NCBI GenBank assembly: GCA_017512025.1
Contig: JAFWHH010000009.1
Coordinates: forward strand, 558,001 to 622,000
DNA from: Clostridia bacterium
Lineage (GTDB): Bacteria; Bacillota; Clostridia; TANB77; CAG-508
Length of the DNA stretch: 64,000 nucleotides
Reading direction: 5' to 3'
Made by a program: the position numbers and the translations under genes. Under the pieces are notes generated by a model. That model saw nothing but the letters and a program-made list of their open reading frames with translations, ran no database searches and was not told the DNA's origin. Positions 25,111 to 33,468 of this stretch are shown here, piece after piece. Within the stretch, counting starts at the first letter, position 1, and the number at the start of each line of letters is the position of its first letter.

Positions 25111-25152
25111 AAAAAAGAAAACAAAGAGTTCAATTCTCTTTGTTTTCTTTTA
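25111..25152 (-). terminator. htpG terminator
   Basis: 16-bp stem AAAAGAAAACAAAGAG with its complement (25113-25128, 25136-25151) just after the htpG stop. Confidence 0.8.
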
Positions 25153-25156
25153 ATCA

Positions 25157-27037
25157 TTATTTTGAAATTAAATCACATATTAGATTGCTAATTTCAGTTG
25201 GATTATCAATGCTTAATCCTTCGATTAATTTTGCTTGTGCATAAAGAATCTTAGCATAATTCTTTAAAGCATCTTTATCAGTTTCATAAAGTGATTTTAA
25301 TTTTTCTGTAATAGCATGATTTTCATTTATTTCAAGTGATGTCTTTGCTTGAATAGATCTGTTGTTTGGCATTGCATTTATAACTTTTTGCATTTCAACA
25401 GAGATTGCACCTTCACTTGTTAAACAAACAGGATGATCTTTTAATCTATTTGTAAAGCATACTTTAGCAACTTCTGGAATTGCTTCTTGCATTAAAGTAA
25501 GCATATCTTTGTTGTCTTCATTTAGCTTTTCAATTTTTTTCTTATCTTCTTCACTATCTAGATTTAAATCATTCGCAGATACGTTAGCAAATTCTTTTTC
25601 TTCATAGTTTACTAATACTTGAAGAACAAATTCATCAATTTCATCTGTTAAATAAAGAATTTCATAACCTTTATCTTTAACGCCTTCAACTTGAGGAAGC
25701 ATGTCTATTTTGTCCACAGTCTCTCCACAAGCATAATAGATTTTATCTTGTCCCTCTTTCATTCTAGTAACATATTCTTTTAATGTTACTAATTTCTTTT
25801 CAGTTGATGAATAGAACATTAATAAATCCTTTAATTTATCTTTATCAACACCAAAGTTGTTGTAGCATCCAAATTTTAATTGAATACCAAATGTCTTGAA
25901 GAATTTAACATACTCATCTCTATCTTTATTTAGCATATCTTCAAGTTCAGATTTAATCTTTTTCTCAATATTTTTAGCAATAGTTTTTAATTGTCTATCT
26001 TGTTGAAGAATCTCTCTTGAAATATTTAAAGATAAATCAGGACTATCAACTAAACCTTTTACAAAGCTGAAATAGTCTGGTAATAAATCCTTACATTTTT
26101 CCATTATTAGAACACCATTTGAATATAATTGAAGTCCTTTTTCAAACTCCTTTGTGTAGTAATCAAATGGCAAAACAGATGGAATATAAACAAGCATATC
26201 ATAGTTTAGCATTCCTTCTACACTAGCTCTAATAACTTTAGTTGGCTTTTCAAAATCACCAAACTTCATAGCATAGAAGCTATTAAGCTCTTCATCAGTT
26301 ACTTCAGATTTTTTCTTCTTCCAAATTGGAATCATACTATTTAATGTTTCTGTTTCTATTTTATCAACATACTCATCTTTGGAGCCTTCTTTAAGATCTT
26401 TTTTAGTCACATCCATTTGAATTGGAAATCTTATATAGTCTGAATATCTTTTTACTATTCCTTTTATTCTATATTCATTTAAGAAATCAGAGAATTTTTC
26501 TTCCTCTGAATCATCCTTAATATGAAGAATTATCTTAGTACCAAAATCATCTTTTGATGCTTCTTCTATCGTATAACCTTCTGCACCCTTTGAAGTCCAT
26601 TTGTATGCTTTTTCTTCACCATATTTTTTACTAATAACTTCAACTTCTTTACTAACCATAAATGCAGAATAGAATCCAACACCAAATTGACCAATAATAT
26701 CTACATCATCTTTCTTTTCATTTTCATTTTTAAATAAGAAAGAACCACTTTGTGCAATTGTTCCAAGGTTAGTTTCAAGTTCATCTTGGCTCATACCAAT
26801 ACCTTTATCTTCAATTGTTAAAGTTTTTGCATTTTGATCTGTAGCAATTTTAATAACTAAATCATCCTTATTAACCTTAATATTTTTATCTGTTAATGAT
26901 TGATAATAAAGTTTGTCCATTGCATCACTCGCATTTGAAATAAGCTCTCTTAAGAAGATTTCTTTATTTGTGTAAATTGAGTTTATCATTAAATCCAAAA
27001 GTCTTTTTGACTCTGCTTTAAATTGTTTAGTTTCCAT
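25157..27037 (-). CDS. htpG: molecular chaperone HtpG (Hsp90)
   Basis: A 626-aa bacterial Hsp90. The N-terminal ATPase has FLRELISNASDAMDKL, DKGIGMSQDEL and GQFGVGFYSAFMV; the middle domain has SLNISREILQQDRQL; the C-terminal dimerisation domain is complete. The ATG at 27037 is set by AGAGGTG 8 bases upstream; a GTG nine bases earlier is less likely. A CIRCE-like element overlaps its promoter, which suggests HrcA control. It is a single-gene unit between two atypical, higher-GC units, but is itself native in composition and has no in-frame CGG. Confidence 0.97.
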   Translation of the reverse strand: METKQFKAESKRLLDLMINSIYTNKEIFLRELISNASDAMDKLYYQSLTDKNIKVNKDDLVIKIATDQNAKTLTIEDKGIGMSQDELETNLGTIAQSGSFLFKNENEKKDDVDIIGQFGVGFYSAFMVSKEVEVISKKYGEEKAYKWTSKGAEGYTIEEASKDDFGTKIILHIKDDSEEEKFSDFLNEYRIKGIVKRYSDYIRFPIQMDVTKKDLKEGSKDEYVDKIETETLNSMIPIWKKKKSEVTDEELNSFYAMKFGDFEKPTKVIRASVEGMLNYDMLVYIPSVLPFDYYTKEFEKGLQLYSNGVLIMEKCKDLLPDYFSFVKGLVDSPDLSLNISREILQQDRQLKTIAKNIEKKIKSELEDMLNKDRDEYVKFFKTFGIQLKFGCYNNFGVDKDKLKDLLMFYSSTEKKLVTLKEYVTRMKEGQDKIYYACGETVDKIDMLPQVEGVKDKGYEILYLTDEIDEFVLQVLVNYEEKEFANVSANDLNLDSEEDKKKIEKLNEDNKDMLTLMQEAIPEVAKVCFTNRLKDHPVCLTSEGAISVEMQKVINAMPNNRSIQAKTSLEINENHAITEKLKSLYETDKDALKNYAKILYAQAKLIEGLSIDNPTEISNLICDLISK

Positions 27038-27089
27038 ATAAAACACCTCTTAACAAAATTATTTACAAAAGGTATAATATACCCATTTT

Positions 27090-27116
27090 TTAGCAAAGTC
27101 AATACAAGAGTGCTAA
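27090..27116 (-). promoter_or_regulatory. CIRCE-like HrcA operator and promoter of htpG
   Basis: TTAGCAAAG-N9-GAGTGCTAA (read on the plus strand) matches the CIRCE consensus TTAGCACTC-N9-GAGTGCTAA at 15 of 18 positions, one half perfect. It overlaps the -35 TTGACT (27097-27102); the -10 TATTAT lies 17 bases further towards htpG. Confidence 0.7.
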
Positions 27117-27139
27117 TTCACAAAATTTTCACACATAGA

Positions 27140-27170
27140 AAAACAGACGCCACAAGCCTGGGGCGTCTGC
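27140..27170 (-). terminator. terminator of the 61-aa gene
   Basis: GCAGACGCC and GGCGTCTGT pair around a 10-base loop and are followed by TTTTTC on the minus strand. Confidence 0.85.
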
Positions 27171-27176
27171 TACTTC

Positions 27177-27362
27177 TCAGATGATTCTAAAAACATACCT
27201 TTTCAACCTCTTAAACGAAACATAAACTTTAATTCCGTCGTCTGTGACAAGTGCAATCATGCGCTCATTGACAGAGATGATCTTTCCTGCGGTTTTCTTT
27301 GTTGTCGGTACGTACTTTATTTCTATTCGCTTACCAACATCATCTTGCCGCGGAGTAATCAT
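27177..27362 (-). CDS. unknown 61-aa basic protein
   Basis: A 61-aa protein beginning MITPRQDDVGKRIEIKY. It is predicted to be beta-rich and basic (ends FKRLKRYVFRII) with no transmembrane segment. The pattern VGKRIEIKYVP.. KIISVNERMIALVTDDG could be a small SH3- or KOW-like barrel; that is a guess. The start at 27362 has AGGAAGGTGG upstream. It has a near-consensus promoter (TTGACA-16-TATAAT, 27408-27435) and its own terminator. It uses CGG for Arg. Unlike native genes; probably acquired. Confidence 0.65.
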   Translation of the reverse strand: MITPRQDDVGKRIEIKYVPTTKKTAGKIISVNERMIALVTDDGIKVYVSFKRLKRYVFRII

Positions 27363-27407
27363 AGAAACCACCTTCCTATACATTTATTTGCAGAAATGCT
27401 AATCATT

Positions 27408-27435
27408 ATTATACTATATTAAAATAATATGTCAA
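27408..27435 (-). promoter_or_regulatory. sigma-A promoter of the 61-aa gene
   Basis: Minus strand: TTGACA (27430-27435), 16-base spacer, TATAAT (27408-27413). Confidence 0.8.
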
Positions 27436-27461
27436 CTAAAACAAATATTTATTTAGAGCAT

Positions 27462-27492
27462 CCGAGGGCAGCTTCAGAAGAAGCCGCCCTCG
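27462..27492 (-). terminator. purB terminator
   Basis: 12-bp GC-rich stem (27464-27475 with 27480-27491, one mismatch) about 30 bases after the purB stop. Confidence 0.75.
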
Positions 27493-27519
27493 TTTGTTTT
27501 CATGACCTAGTATTATGTC

Positions 27520-29010
27520 TTACTCAAAGTCCTCACCCAGATATCTGTGAACAGTGTTGATAGCAATCTGCTCTGCATATCCAATGTAAGTCGACGGAGT
27601 CAGCGCAAGCAGTCTTTCCTTGTCGTCAGCCGAAATCATATCCAACGTTTCGATAAATGCATGGATATCTTCCTTCGTAATTGCTCTGCCACGTGTCAAT
27701 GCCTTCAACTGGTTGTACGCATCCGGTACGCCGTACTTTCTAAGCAGCTGCTGAATCGGCTCTGCCAAAACAGCCCAGTTGTTCTCAAGATCAGCAGCAA
27801 CTGCTTCCTCATTAACAACGGACTTCGAAAGGCCCTTCTTTGTAGAAAGAATTGCCTGAACAGAATAGCCGAAGCACAGTCCCAGATTTCTCTGTACAGT
27901 AGAATCCGAAAGATCTCTCTGTTCTCTTGATCTCACAAGTTCATCCGAAATACCTCTGCACAGCGGGTTATCAACCTTGATGTTACCCTCACTGTTTTCG
28001 AAGTCAATCGGATTTACCTTATGCGGCATTGTGGAAGAGCCAACCTCAGAATCCTTCTTCTTGAGCTTGAAATAATTTCTGCTGATGTAACTCCACATAT
28101 CCAGATCAAGATCTCTGATGACATTATTGATGTGTGCTACAAGATCCAGAATTGTCGCAACGTAATCATGCGACTCAATCTGCGTAGTAGTCGGATTAAA
28201 CCATGCACCAATAATCAGCTCAACAAATTCCTCTGCCAGCTTTTCCCAGTCATATTCAGGGAATGTAAATGCCATTGCCGAGTAGTTACCTGTAGCACCG
28301 TTAATCTTTCCATAAATAACGGCATCCTCAAGTGAACTATAAAGCAGGGAAAGTCTGTGCACATACACAGAAAGCTCTTTTCCAACAGTTGTCGGGGTTG
28401 CTGCCTGCCCGTGGGTATGAGCAAGCATCGGAATTCCGGCATACTCGATAGCTTTCCTTCCAATATCCTTGATAAGTCCATCGAGTGTCGGAAGGTACAG
28501 AGATTCTCTGAAGCTTCCAAGGATTCTAGCATACGCCAGATTCGTCACATCTTCGGACGTAAGTCCAAAGTGTACAAAGCTCTTGAGGTCACCATATCCC
28601 ATCTCTTCCAACTTCTCAGCAACATAAAGCTCGCAAGCCTTAACGTCGTGATTAGTTGTGCTTTCGATTTCCTTAACACGGAGAAACGCTGCTTCGTCGA
28701 ACAAACTTGCAATCTCATTGATATCCAATCTGGCATCCTCGTCATATTTGTCAAATGCGGGGATGCTGATGTTGTCCATGAGAAATACAAGCCATGCTGT
28801 CTCAACAAAGACTCTTGCCTCCACAAGCGCATATTCGGAGAAATACGGCCAAAGCATATCCTCGATTCTGTCATAACGTCCGTCCAAAGCACAGATTGCC
28901 TTGTACTTCTTGTCGAGGGTTGCTCCGCCTACTGCACTTGTGCCCGAACCGCAACTAGCGGTGCCATTGGTAGTGACCTTACTGGTCTTGTTCCCGGTGT
29001 CTCTAGCCAT
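27520..29010 (-). CDS. purB: adenylosuccinate lyase
   Basis: A 496-aa fumarase-superfamily enzyme for two steps of AMP/IMP synthesis. Family motifs are THGQAATPTTVGKEL, the SSTMPHKVNP signature loop, and HFGLTSEDVTNLAYA with NRNLGLC-type ends. The sequence starts with about 33 Gly/Ser/Thr-rich residues (MARDTGNKTSKVTTNGTASC) before the conserved KYKAICALDGRYD, an unusual extension. GC is far above native neighbours and codon choice differs, though I saw no CGG. It has its own promoter and terminator. No other pur genes are nearby. Probably a transferred copy. Confidence 0.94.
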   Translation of the reverse strand: MARDTGNKTSKVTTNGTASCGSGTSAVGGATLDKKYKAICALDGRYDRIEDMLWPYFSEYALVEARVFVETAWLVFLMDNISIPAFDKYDEDARLDINEIASLFDEAAFLRVKEIESTTNHDVKACELYVAEKLEEMGYGDLKSFVHFGLTSEDVTNLAYARILGSFRESLYLPTLDGLIKDIGRKAIEYAGIPMLAHTHGQAATPTTVGKELSVYVHRLSLLYSSLEDAVIYGKINGATGNYSAMAFTFPEYDWEKLAEEFVELIIGAWFNPTTTQIESHDYVATILDLVAHINNVIRDLDLDMWSYISRNYFKLKKKDSEVGSSTMPHKVNPIDFENSEGNIKVDNPLCRGISDELVRSREQRDLSDSTVQRNLGLCFGYSVQAILSTKKGLSKSVVNEEAVAADLENNWAVLAEPIQQLLRKYGVPDAYNQLKALTRGRAITKEDIHAFIETLDMISADDKERLLALTPSTYIGYAEQIAINTVHRYLGEDFE

Positions 29011-29098
29011 GAAACTTTCAGTCCTTTCTAAAGTTATTTAACTCGCTGCTTTTCCAAAGGTGTATCGCGTAGAAAGCATTAAGTTATGAGACTCTCGC

Positions 29099-29127
29099 AT
29101 TATAGCACGATTAATGGCAGTTGTAAA
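29099..29127 (-). promoter_or_regulatory. sigma-A promoter of purB
   Basis: Minus strand: TTTACA (29122-29127), 17-base spacer, TATAAT (29099-29104), with a leader of about 80 bases before the ATG. Confidence 0.72.
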
Positions 29128-29136
29128 TAATTATGT

Positions 29137-29165
29137 AAAATAAAAATGGGGTTTACCCCATTTTA
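29137..29165 (-). terminator. terminator of the GNAT gene
   Basis: AAAATGGGG-TTTA-CCCCATTTT (29143-29164) overlaps the stop codon and is followed by TTTATTTTA on the minus strand. Confidence 0.78.
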
Positions 29166-29695
29166 CACTCTAATTTATAATTTATTTCATATTTTTTTGC
29201 TAATTTATCCACTTCTTCTTTAAATAATTTAATCTTTATATCATTATTTTCTTTTTTATCATTTTCGCATTTCATTAAAAATTTAAAATCAGATTCTTCC
29301 TCGATAATAAAATTATTTTTCTTTAACATATGCATTATGATTTCATTTTCTTTATATATCCATGCATACAACTTTTGGAAATTTCTTTCTATAATATTAC
29401 TTAATATATAATTTCCAATTCCATTTTGTCTTTTATCTAAAACCACATATATAAGATCAATCATTTTTCCATCTGCATAGTCATCAACTAAATATGCAGC
29501 AACCAGTGTATCATCATCATATACTAAATTATATTTATCAATATTTTCTCTTATTTCTTCCTCGATATAATTTACAATTTTCTCCATTTCATTTCTTTCC
29601 ATTGAAGCAACTTCTTTGCTGTTAAATACAACATCAAGTTTAAAATCTAATATTAAATCTACATCTTTAAGCTCTGCTTTTTCTTCTCTATACAT
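29153..29695 (-). CDS. GNAT-like N-acetyltransferase
   Basis: A 180-aa protein. The acetyl-CoA loop appears as DKRQNGIGNYILSNI (Q/R-x-x-G-x-G), preceded by the beta-strand IDLIYVVL and followed by LYAWIYKENEIIMHMLKKNNF, as in GNAT domains. The N-terminal 55 residues and a charged C-terminal tail of about 40 are not recognised. The start at 29695 has GGAGG 7 bases upstream; an earlier in-frame start lacks an SD. Substrate unknown. It is divergent from the tRNA-Met/tRNA-Tyr unit. Confidence 0.72.
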   Translation of the reverse strand: MYREEKAELKDVDLILDFKLDVVFNSKEVASMERNEMEKIVNYIEEEIRENIDKYNLVYDDDTLVAAYLVDDYADGKMIDLIYVVLDKRQNGIGNYILSNIIERNFQKLYAWIYKENEIIMHMLKKNNFIIEEESDFKFLMKCENDKKENNDIKIKLFKEEVDKLAKKYEINYKLECKMG

Positions 29696-29787
29696 ACCAT
29701 TTCCTCCGCTTTTATTTATAGCATATTTTCCACATTCTTTAAACATTTTTCTTACCTAAAATTCGTTAAAAAAAATTGAAATATATA

Positions 29788-29816
29788 TTGACAGAACCTG
29801 AAATATATTATATACT
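29788..29816 (+). promoter_or_regulatory. promoter of the tRNA-Met/tRNA-Tyr unit
   Basis: TTGACA (29788-29793), 17-base spacer, TATACT (29811-29816), 26 bases before tRNA-Met. Confidence 0.85.
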
Positions 29817-29842
29817 AGCTATCGTTGAAAGAAACAAGACCT

Positions 29843-29919
29843 GCGCCCTTAGCTCAGCTGGTCAGAGCAACCGGCTCATAACCGGTTGGTCCAAGGTTCG
29901 AATCCTTGAGGGCGCACCA
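29843..29919 (+). tRNA. tRNA-Met (CAT)
   Basis: 77-nt cloverleaf with encoded CCA. The acceptor GCGCCCT pairs with AGGGCGC; the anticodon loop is CTCATAA; the T arm contains GGTTCGAATCC. The CAT anticodon could also belong to tRNA-Ile2, but the overall sequence fits elongator Met. It is not an initiator: the first pair is G-C and there is no GGG/CCC anticodon stem. Confidence 0.9.
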
Positions 29920-29959
29920 AAAAATCTAATACGTTTAGTATTTGATTTTTTACTTATTC

Positions 29960-30045
29960 GGGTAGGTGGCCGAGTGGTTAAAGGCGGCAGACTGTAAATC
30001 TGTTCTCATTTGAGTACGATGGTTCGAATCCATCCCTGCCCACCA
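29960..30045 (+). tRNA. tRNA-Tyr (GTA)
   Basis: 86-nt class II tRNA with long variable arm and encoded CCA. The acceptor GGGTAGG pairs with CCTGCCC (one G-U), and the anticodon loop is CTGTAAA. It is transcribed with tRNA-Met 40 bases upstream. Confidence 0.94.
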
Positions 30046-30047
30046 AA

Positions 30048-30081
30048 AGAGTATAGCATTAGCTATACTCTTTTATTTTTT
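30048..30081 (+). terminator. terminator of the tRNA unit
   Basis: AGAGTATAGC-ATTA-GCTATACTCT followed by TTTATTTTT (plus strand). Confidence 0.88.
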
Positions 30082-30084
30082 ATA

Positions 30085-30125
30085 CAATCAAAAAAACAGG
30101 TATAATTTCTATACCTGTTTTTTAT
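30085..30125 (-). terminator. terminator of the cyclophilin gene
   Basis: Stem AAAAAACAGGTATA (30091-30104) with 30110-30123; T-run on the minus strand just after the stop. Confidence 0.85.
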
Positions 30126-30127
30126 TA

Positions 30128-30976
30128 TTAATATTCAGTTACTGTTGCGTTACTGTCTGAATTTTGTTGATTTAATTGGCTGTATATACTTTGATATTGA
30201 GATATTAGTTTTAATGTTTCGTCATAGTTTAATGCATTTGGTAAAGCATATTTTACTCCAAATGTTTCAACTCTTACACTTGTTGTTTTTGGAACATCTT
30301 TTTCTTCTGATCCAACTTCTTGAACTTCTGTGCTTTCTTCTTTGTCAGCATATAACTTTTCTATTTCTTCTATATATTCATATCCTTCAATTACTTTTCC
30401 AAATGATGCATAATTTTGATTTAAGTTAGCAAGTGATGCTTTATCATCTGTTGTTACAATGAAGAATTGTGAACTTGCTGAGTTATATCCTTGTTCATTT
30501 AATCCATATGAGCTGTAATCAGATCTTGCCATACCAATTACACCTTTTTCAAACTTGATATCATTGTTTATACCATTTAATGAAAACTCACCTTTAATTG
30601 AATAAGTATAATCATTAGTACTTCCTGCTTCTACACCTTTATTAATGTCACTTAATTTTGCAGATCCGCTTCCATCTCCGTTTTTGTCTCCACCTTGTAC
30701 TACGAAGTTTTTAACTATTCTATGGAATGTTAATCCATCATAGTATCCGTTGTTAGCTAATGCAATAAAGTTATTTACTGATTCTGGTGCTGCTTCTGGA
30801 TATAATTCTATTTTAACAGTACCTGTTTTATCATTTCCTTCACTATCTTTGTATGATACTACCATTGTAACTACTGGGTTTTGTTTTCCTTTAAATATTC
30901 CATAACATACCCATGCTATTGCAGCTGCTACTAATAAAATTACTGCTACTAATAATACTTTGCTTTTGTCTTTCAT
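30128..30976 (-). CDS. membrane-anchored cyclophilin-type peptidyl-prolyl isomerase
   Basis: A 282-aa protein. An N-terminal signal anchor (about 6-27) is followed by a cyclophilin domain with VKIELYPEAAPESVNNFIAL, GLTFHRIVKNFVVQGGD, GVIGMARSD and SQFFIVTTDD. The key Arg of the active site is in FHRIV. A C-terminal acidic and Gln/Asn-rich stretch follows. It faces the outside and probably assists folding of exported proteins. Single-gene unit with its own terminator, 26 bases after disA. Confidence 0.93.
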   Translation of the reverse strand: MKDKSKVLLVAVILLVAAAIAWVCYGIFKGKQNPVVTMVVSYKDSEGNDKTGTVKIELYPEAAPESVNNFIALANNGYYDGLTFHRIVKNFVVQGGDKNGDGSGSAKLSDINKGVEAGSTNDYTYSIKGEFSLNGINNDIKFEKGVIGMARSDYSSYGLNEQGYNSASSQFFIVTTDDKASLANLNQNYASFGKVIEGYEYIEEIEKLYADKEESTEVQEVGSEEKDVPKTTSVRVETFGVKYALPNALNYDETLKLISQYQSIYSQLNQQNSDSNATVTEY

Positions 30977-31002
30977 TTCTTTAATCTTCCTTTCGTTTCT
31001 AA

Positions 31003-32088
31003 TTAAATGCTTATATTATCAAAAAGAAATTGCTCTTGCATTCTCTTGATTGATCGTTTAATTGCTTTTGCTCTTATTTCTCCTATTCCTTCTACATCAT
31101 CCAATGCTGGAATATCCGCTTGAATAATATGTTGGAATGATTTGAATGAGTTCACCAGGTTTTCAACGATATTATTTGGCATTCTTGGTATCTTATTTAG
31201 AATTCTGTATCCTCTTGTAAATACACTAACTTCGTCGTAGTTTTCAAAATCATCATAACCTAAAACCTTCGCCATTAGCGGTGTATTCATAAGCTCTTCT
31301 AAATCCATACCTCTAATTGTTTCAAGAGCTCTTTCTACTGTTTTCTTTCTCTTTTGAACAAGATAATCTTTAATAATAAAAGTTTCTTCCTCTTCCAAGT
31401 TACCAAGTAATTCTTCAAGTTGCATTTGGAATAATCTACCTTGTTCACCAAGTTCGTAAATAGCCATATTTACTTCATCTACAACCTTTAATATCATCTC
31501 TGCTCTTTGAATACAATCAATTACATTTTGTAGAGTTACTATATCATTAAATTCATATTCATTCAATAGATTTAATTTATCATCAAAAACTTTTTTATAC
31601 TTCTCTGCTGTTTGAAGTGCTTGATTTGCCTTACTGATAACTCTTGAGCTATCTTGTAAAACATATCTTAAATCACCTTTAAAAATTGTAATAACATTTC
31701 TTCTTTGAGAAACACTTATTACAATTTTACCTGTCTGTTTTGCAGTACGTTCAGCGGTTCTATGTCTTGTTCCTGTTTCGTTTGTGCTTATACTAGGAGA
31801 TGGAATAAGCTGTGCATTTGCATAAAGAATCTTTTTCAAATCTTCACTTAATATGATAGCACCATCCATCTTTGCAAGTTCATACAACCTTGATGAAGTA
31901 TAATCTATATTTAAATTAAATCCACCATCAACTATATCTAGTACATCTTTAGTATCACCAATTACAATTAATCCTCCGGTTTTAGCTTTTAGAATATTTT
32001 CCAAACCTTCTCTAATTTTTGTACCTGGCGCAATTAATTTTAAAATCTCGGTTATTACCTCATCTTTGTTTGTTATCAAATTAATCAC
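31003..32088 (-). CDS. disA: diadenylate cyclase DisA
   Basis: A 361-aa DNA-integrity scanning protein that makes c-di-AMP. The cyclase domain has MDGAIILS and GTRHRTAERTAKQT, followed by a helical linker and the C-terminal HhH DNA-binding domain (LDDVEGIGEIRAKAIKRSI). c-di-AMP is a second messenger for DNA damage and osmotic balance, also linked to sporulation. The likely start is the TTG at 32079 (AGGAGTGA upstream). It follows radA by 8 bases, the standard Firmicutes pair. Confidence 0.97.
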   Translation of the reverse strand: MINLITNKDEVITEILKLIAPGTKIREGLENILKAKTGGLIVIGDTKDVLDIVDGGFNLNIDYTSSRLYELAKMDGAIILSEDLKKILYANAQLIPSPSISTNETGTRHRTAERTAKQTGKIVISVSQRRNVITIFKGDLRYVLQDSSRVISKANQALQTAEKYKKVFDDKLNLLNEYEFNDIVTLQNVIDCIQRAEMILKVVDEVNMAIYELGEQGRLFQMQLEELLGNLEEEETFIIKDYLVQKRKKTVERALETIRGMDLEELMNTPLMAKVLGYDDFENYDEVSVFTRGYRILNKIPRMPNNIVENLVNSFKSFQHIIQADIPALDDVEGIGEIRAKAIKRSIKRMQEQFLFDNISI

Positions 32089-32096
32089 TCCTAAAG

Positions 32097-33464
32097 TTAT
32101 TTTAGTTTTAAAGCTTCAATAGCTTCATTCACGTTTTTCATGCCTATTATATCTAATTTGAAATCCTCTTTCAATAGTTTTTTGTTACTTTCTGGAATAA
32201 TGCACGTCTTAAATCCCAATTTCTCGACCTCTTTCAGTCTTTTCTCTATAAAGTTGACACTTCTTATTTCTCCAGTAAGACCGACCTCACCTATTGCAAC
32301 TAAATCCTTTGGAATGCTTACATTTTTATAACTTGATGCGACAGCTAAGATTACTGCTAAATCTACTGCTGGCTCTGATACTTTTATACCACTTACAACG
32401 TTTAAATAAATGTCTTGATTTGTTAAATTCATATGAGCTCTTTTCTCTAAAACAGCCATTAAAAGTGTAAGTCTATTTGTATCAAATCCATTTGCAGTTC
32501 TTCTTGGGAAACCAAATACTGTCGTACTTGTTAAAGCTTGAAGCTCTATTAATAATGGTCTTGATCCTTCCATAGTAGCAACAACCACAGAACCAGGAGT
32601 ATTTTCTTCTCTTTCTGAAATAAGTATCTGAGATGGATTTGATATTTCTATCATACCTTCATTTTGCATCTCAAACATACCAACTTCATTTGTTGAACCA
32701 AAACGATTCTTAACACTACGAAGTATTCTATATGAAAAATATCTTTCACCTTCAATATAAAGAACTGTATCAACCATATGCTCAAGTACTCTTGGACCGG
32801 CAATATTACCTTCTTTAGTAACATGTCCAATTATAATTGTTGTAATATTATTGGTCTTACATATTTTCATGACTCTTGCAGTTATTTCTCTTACTTGGCT
32901 AACAGTACCAGCTGCGGATGTTATTTCGTCAGAATACATTGTTTGAATAGAATCAATAATTACAAGCTTTGGATTTATTTCTAAAATGCTTGATTGAATA
33001 TTATCAATATCTGTTTCTCCTAAAAATAAAAGATCATCATTTTTAATATTTAATCTATCAGCTCTTAATTTAATTTGCTCCGCAGACTCTTCTCCAGATA
33101 CATATAAAACCTTTCCCTCACCTTTTATCTTATCGCAAAGTTGTAAGATAAGAGTAGATTTACCAATACCTGGTTCACCTCCAACTAAAATAAGAGAGCC
33201 CTTAACTATTCCACCGCCAAGAACTCTATCAAGCTCAGTAAATCCTGTGGAAGTTCTAAAACTTTCTTTACCTTCCACAGAATTTAGAGCCATTGGTTTA
33301 TTAACTTTTTTTGTTTCACTTCCTGCAACAAGCGTATCTTTTGTATTTTGGATTTTTTCCTCTACAAAGCTATTCCATTCATTACAAGCTGGACACTTTC
33401 CAAGCCATTTTGCAGATTCATATCCACATTCGTTACACACAAATATTGTTTTTGCTTTTGCCAT
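32097..33464 (-). CDS. radA: DNA repair protein RadA
   Basis: A 455-aa RecA-like branch-migration ATPase. An N-terminal C4 zinc finger (CNECGYESAKWLGKCPAC) precedes Walker A GGEPGIGKSTL, the RadA-specific KNRFG motif (VKNRFGSTNEVG), and a Lon-like C-terminal domain. RadA restrains DisA in Bacillus. It is coupled to disA downstream. The SD GAGGAAGG lies within the 3' end of the GH15 gene. Length and motifs are normal. Confidence 0.97.
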   Translation of the reverse strand: MAKAKTIFVCNECGYESAKWLGKCPACNEWNSFVEEKIQNTKDTLVAGSETKKVNKPMALNSVEGKESFRTSTGFTELDRVLGGGIVKGSLILVGGEPGIGKSTLILQLCDKIKGEGKVLYVSGEESAEQIKLRADRLNIKNDDLLFLGETDIDNIQSSILEINPKLVIIDSIQTMYSDEITSAAGTVSQVREITARVMKICKTNNITTIIIGHVTKEGNIAGPRVLEHMVDTVLYIEGERYFSYRILRSVKNRFGSTNEVGMFEMQNEGMIEISNPSQILISEREENTPGSVVVATMEGSRPLLIELQALTSTTVFGFPRRTANGFDTNRLTLLMAVLEKRAHMNLTNQDIYLNVVSGIKVSEPAVDLAVILAVASSYKNVSIPKDLVAIGEVGLTGEIRSVNFIEKRLKEVEKLGFKTCIIPESNKKLLKEDFKLDIIGMKNVNEAIEALKLK

Positions 33465-33468
33465 GCGT

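Noticed and set aside
27547-29031. Several long plus-strand open frames opposite purB
   Set aside because: They arise from the codon pattern of the GC-richer purB; none has an SD, and purB shows full family motifs on the minus strand.
29843-29997. Open reading frame across the tRNA-Met/Tyr region
   Set aside because: Explained by two complete tRNAs with promoter and terminator.
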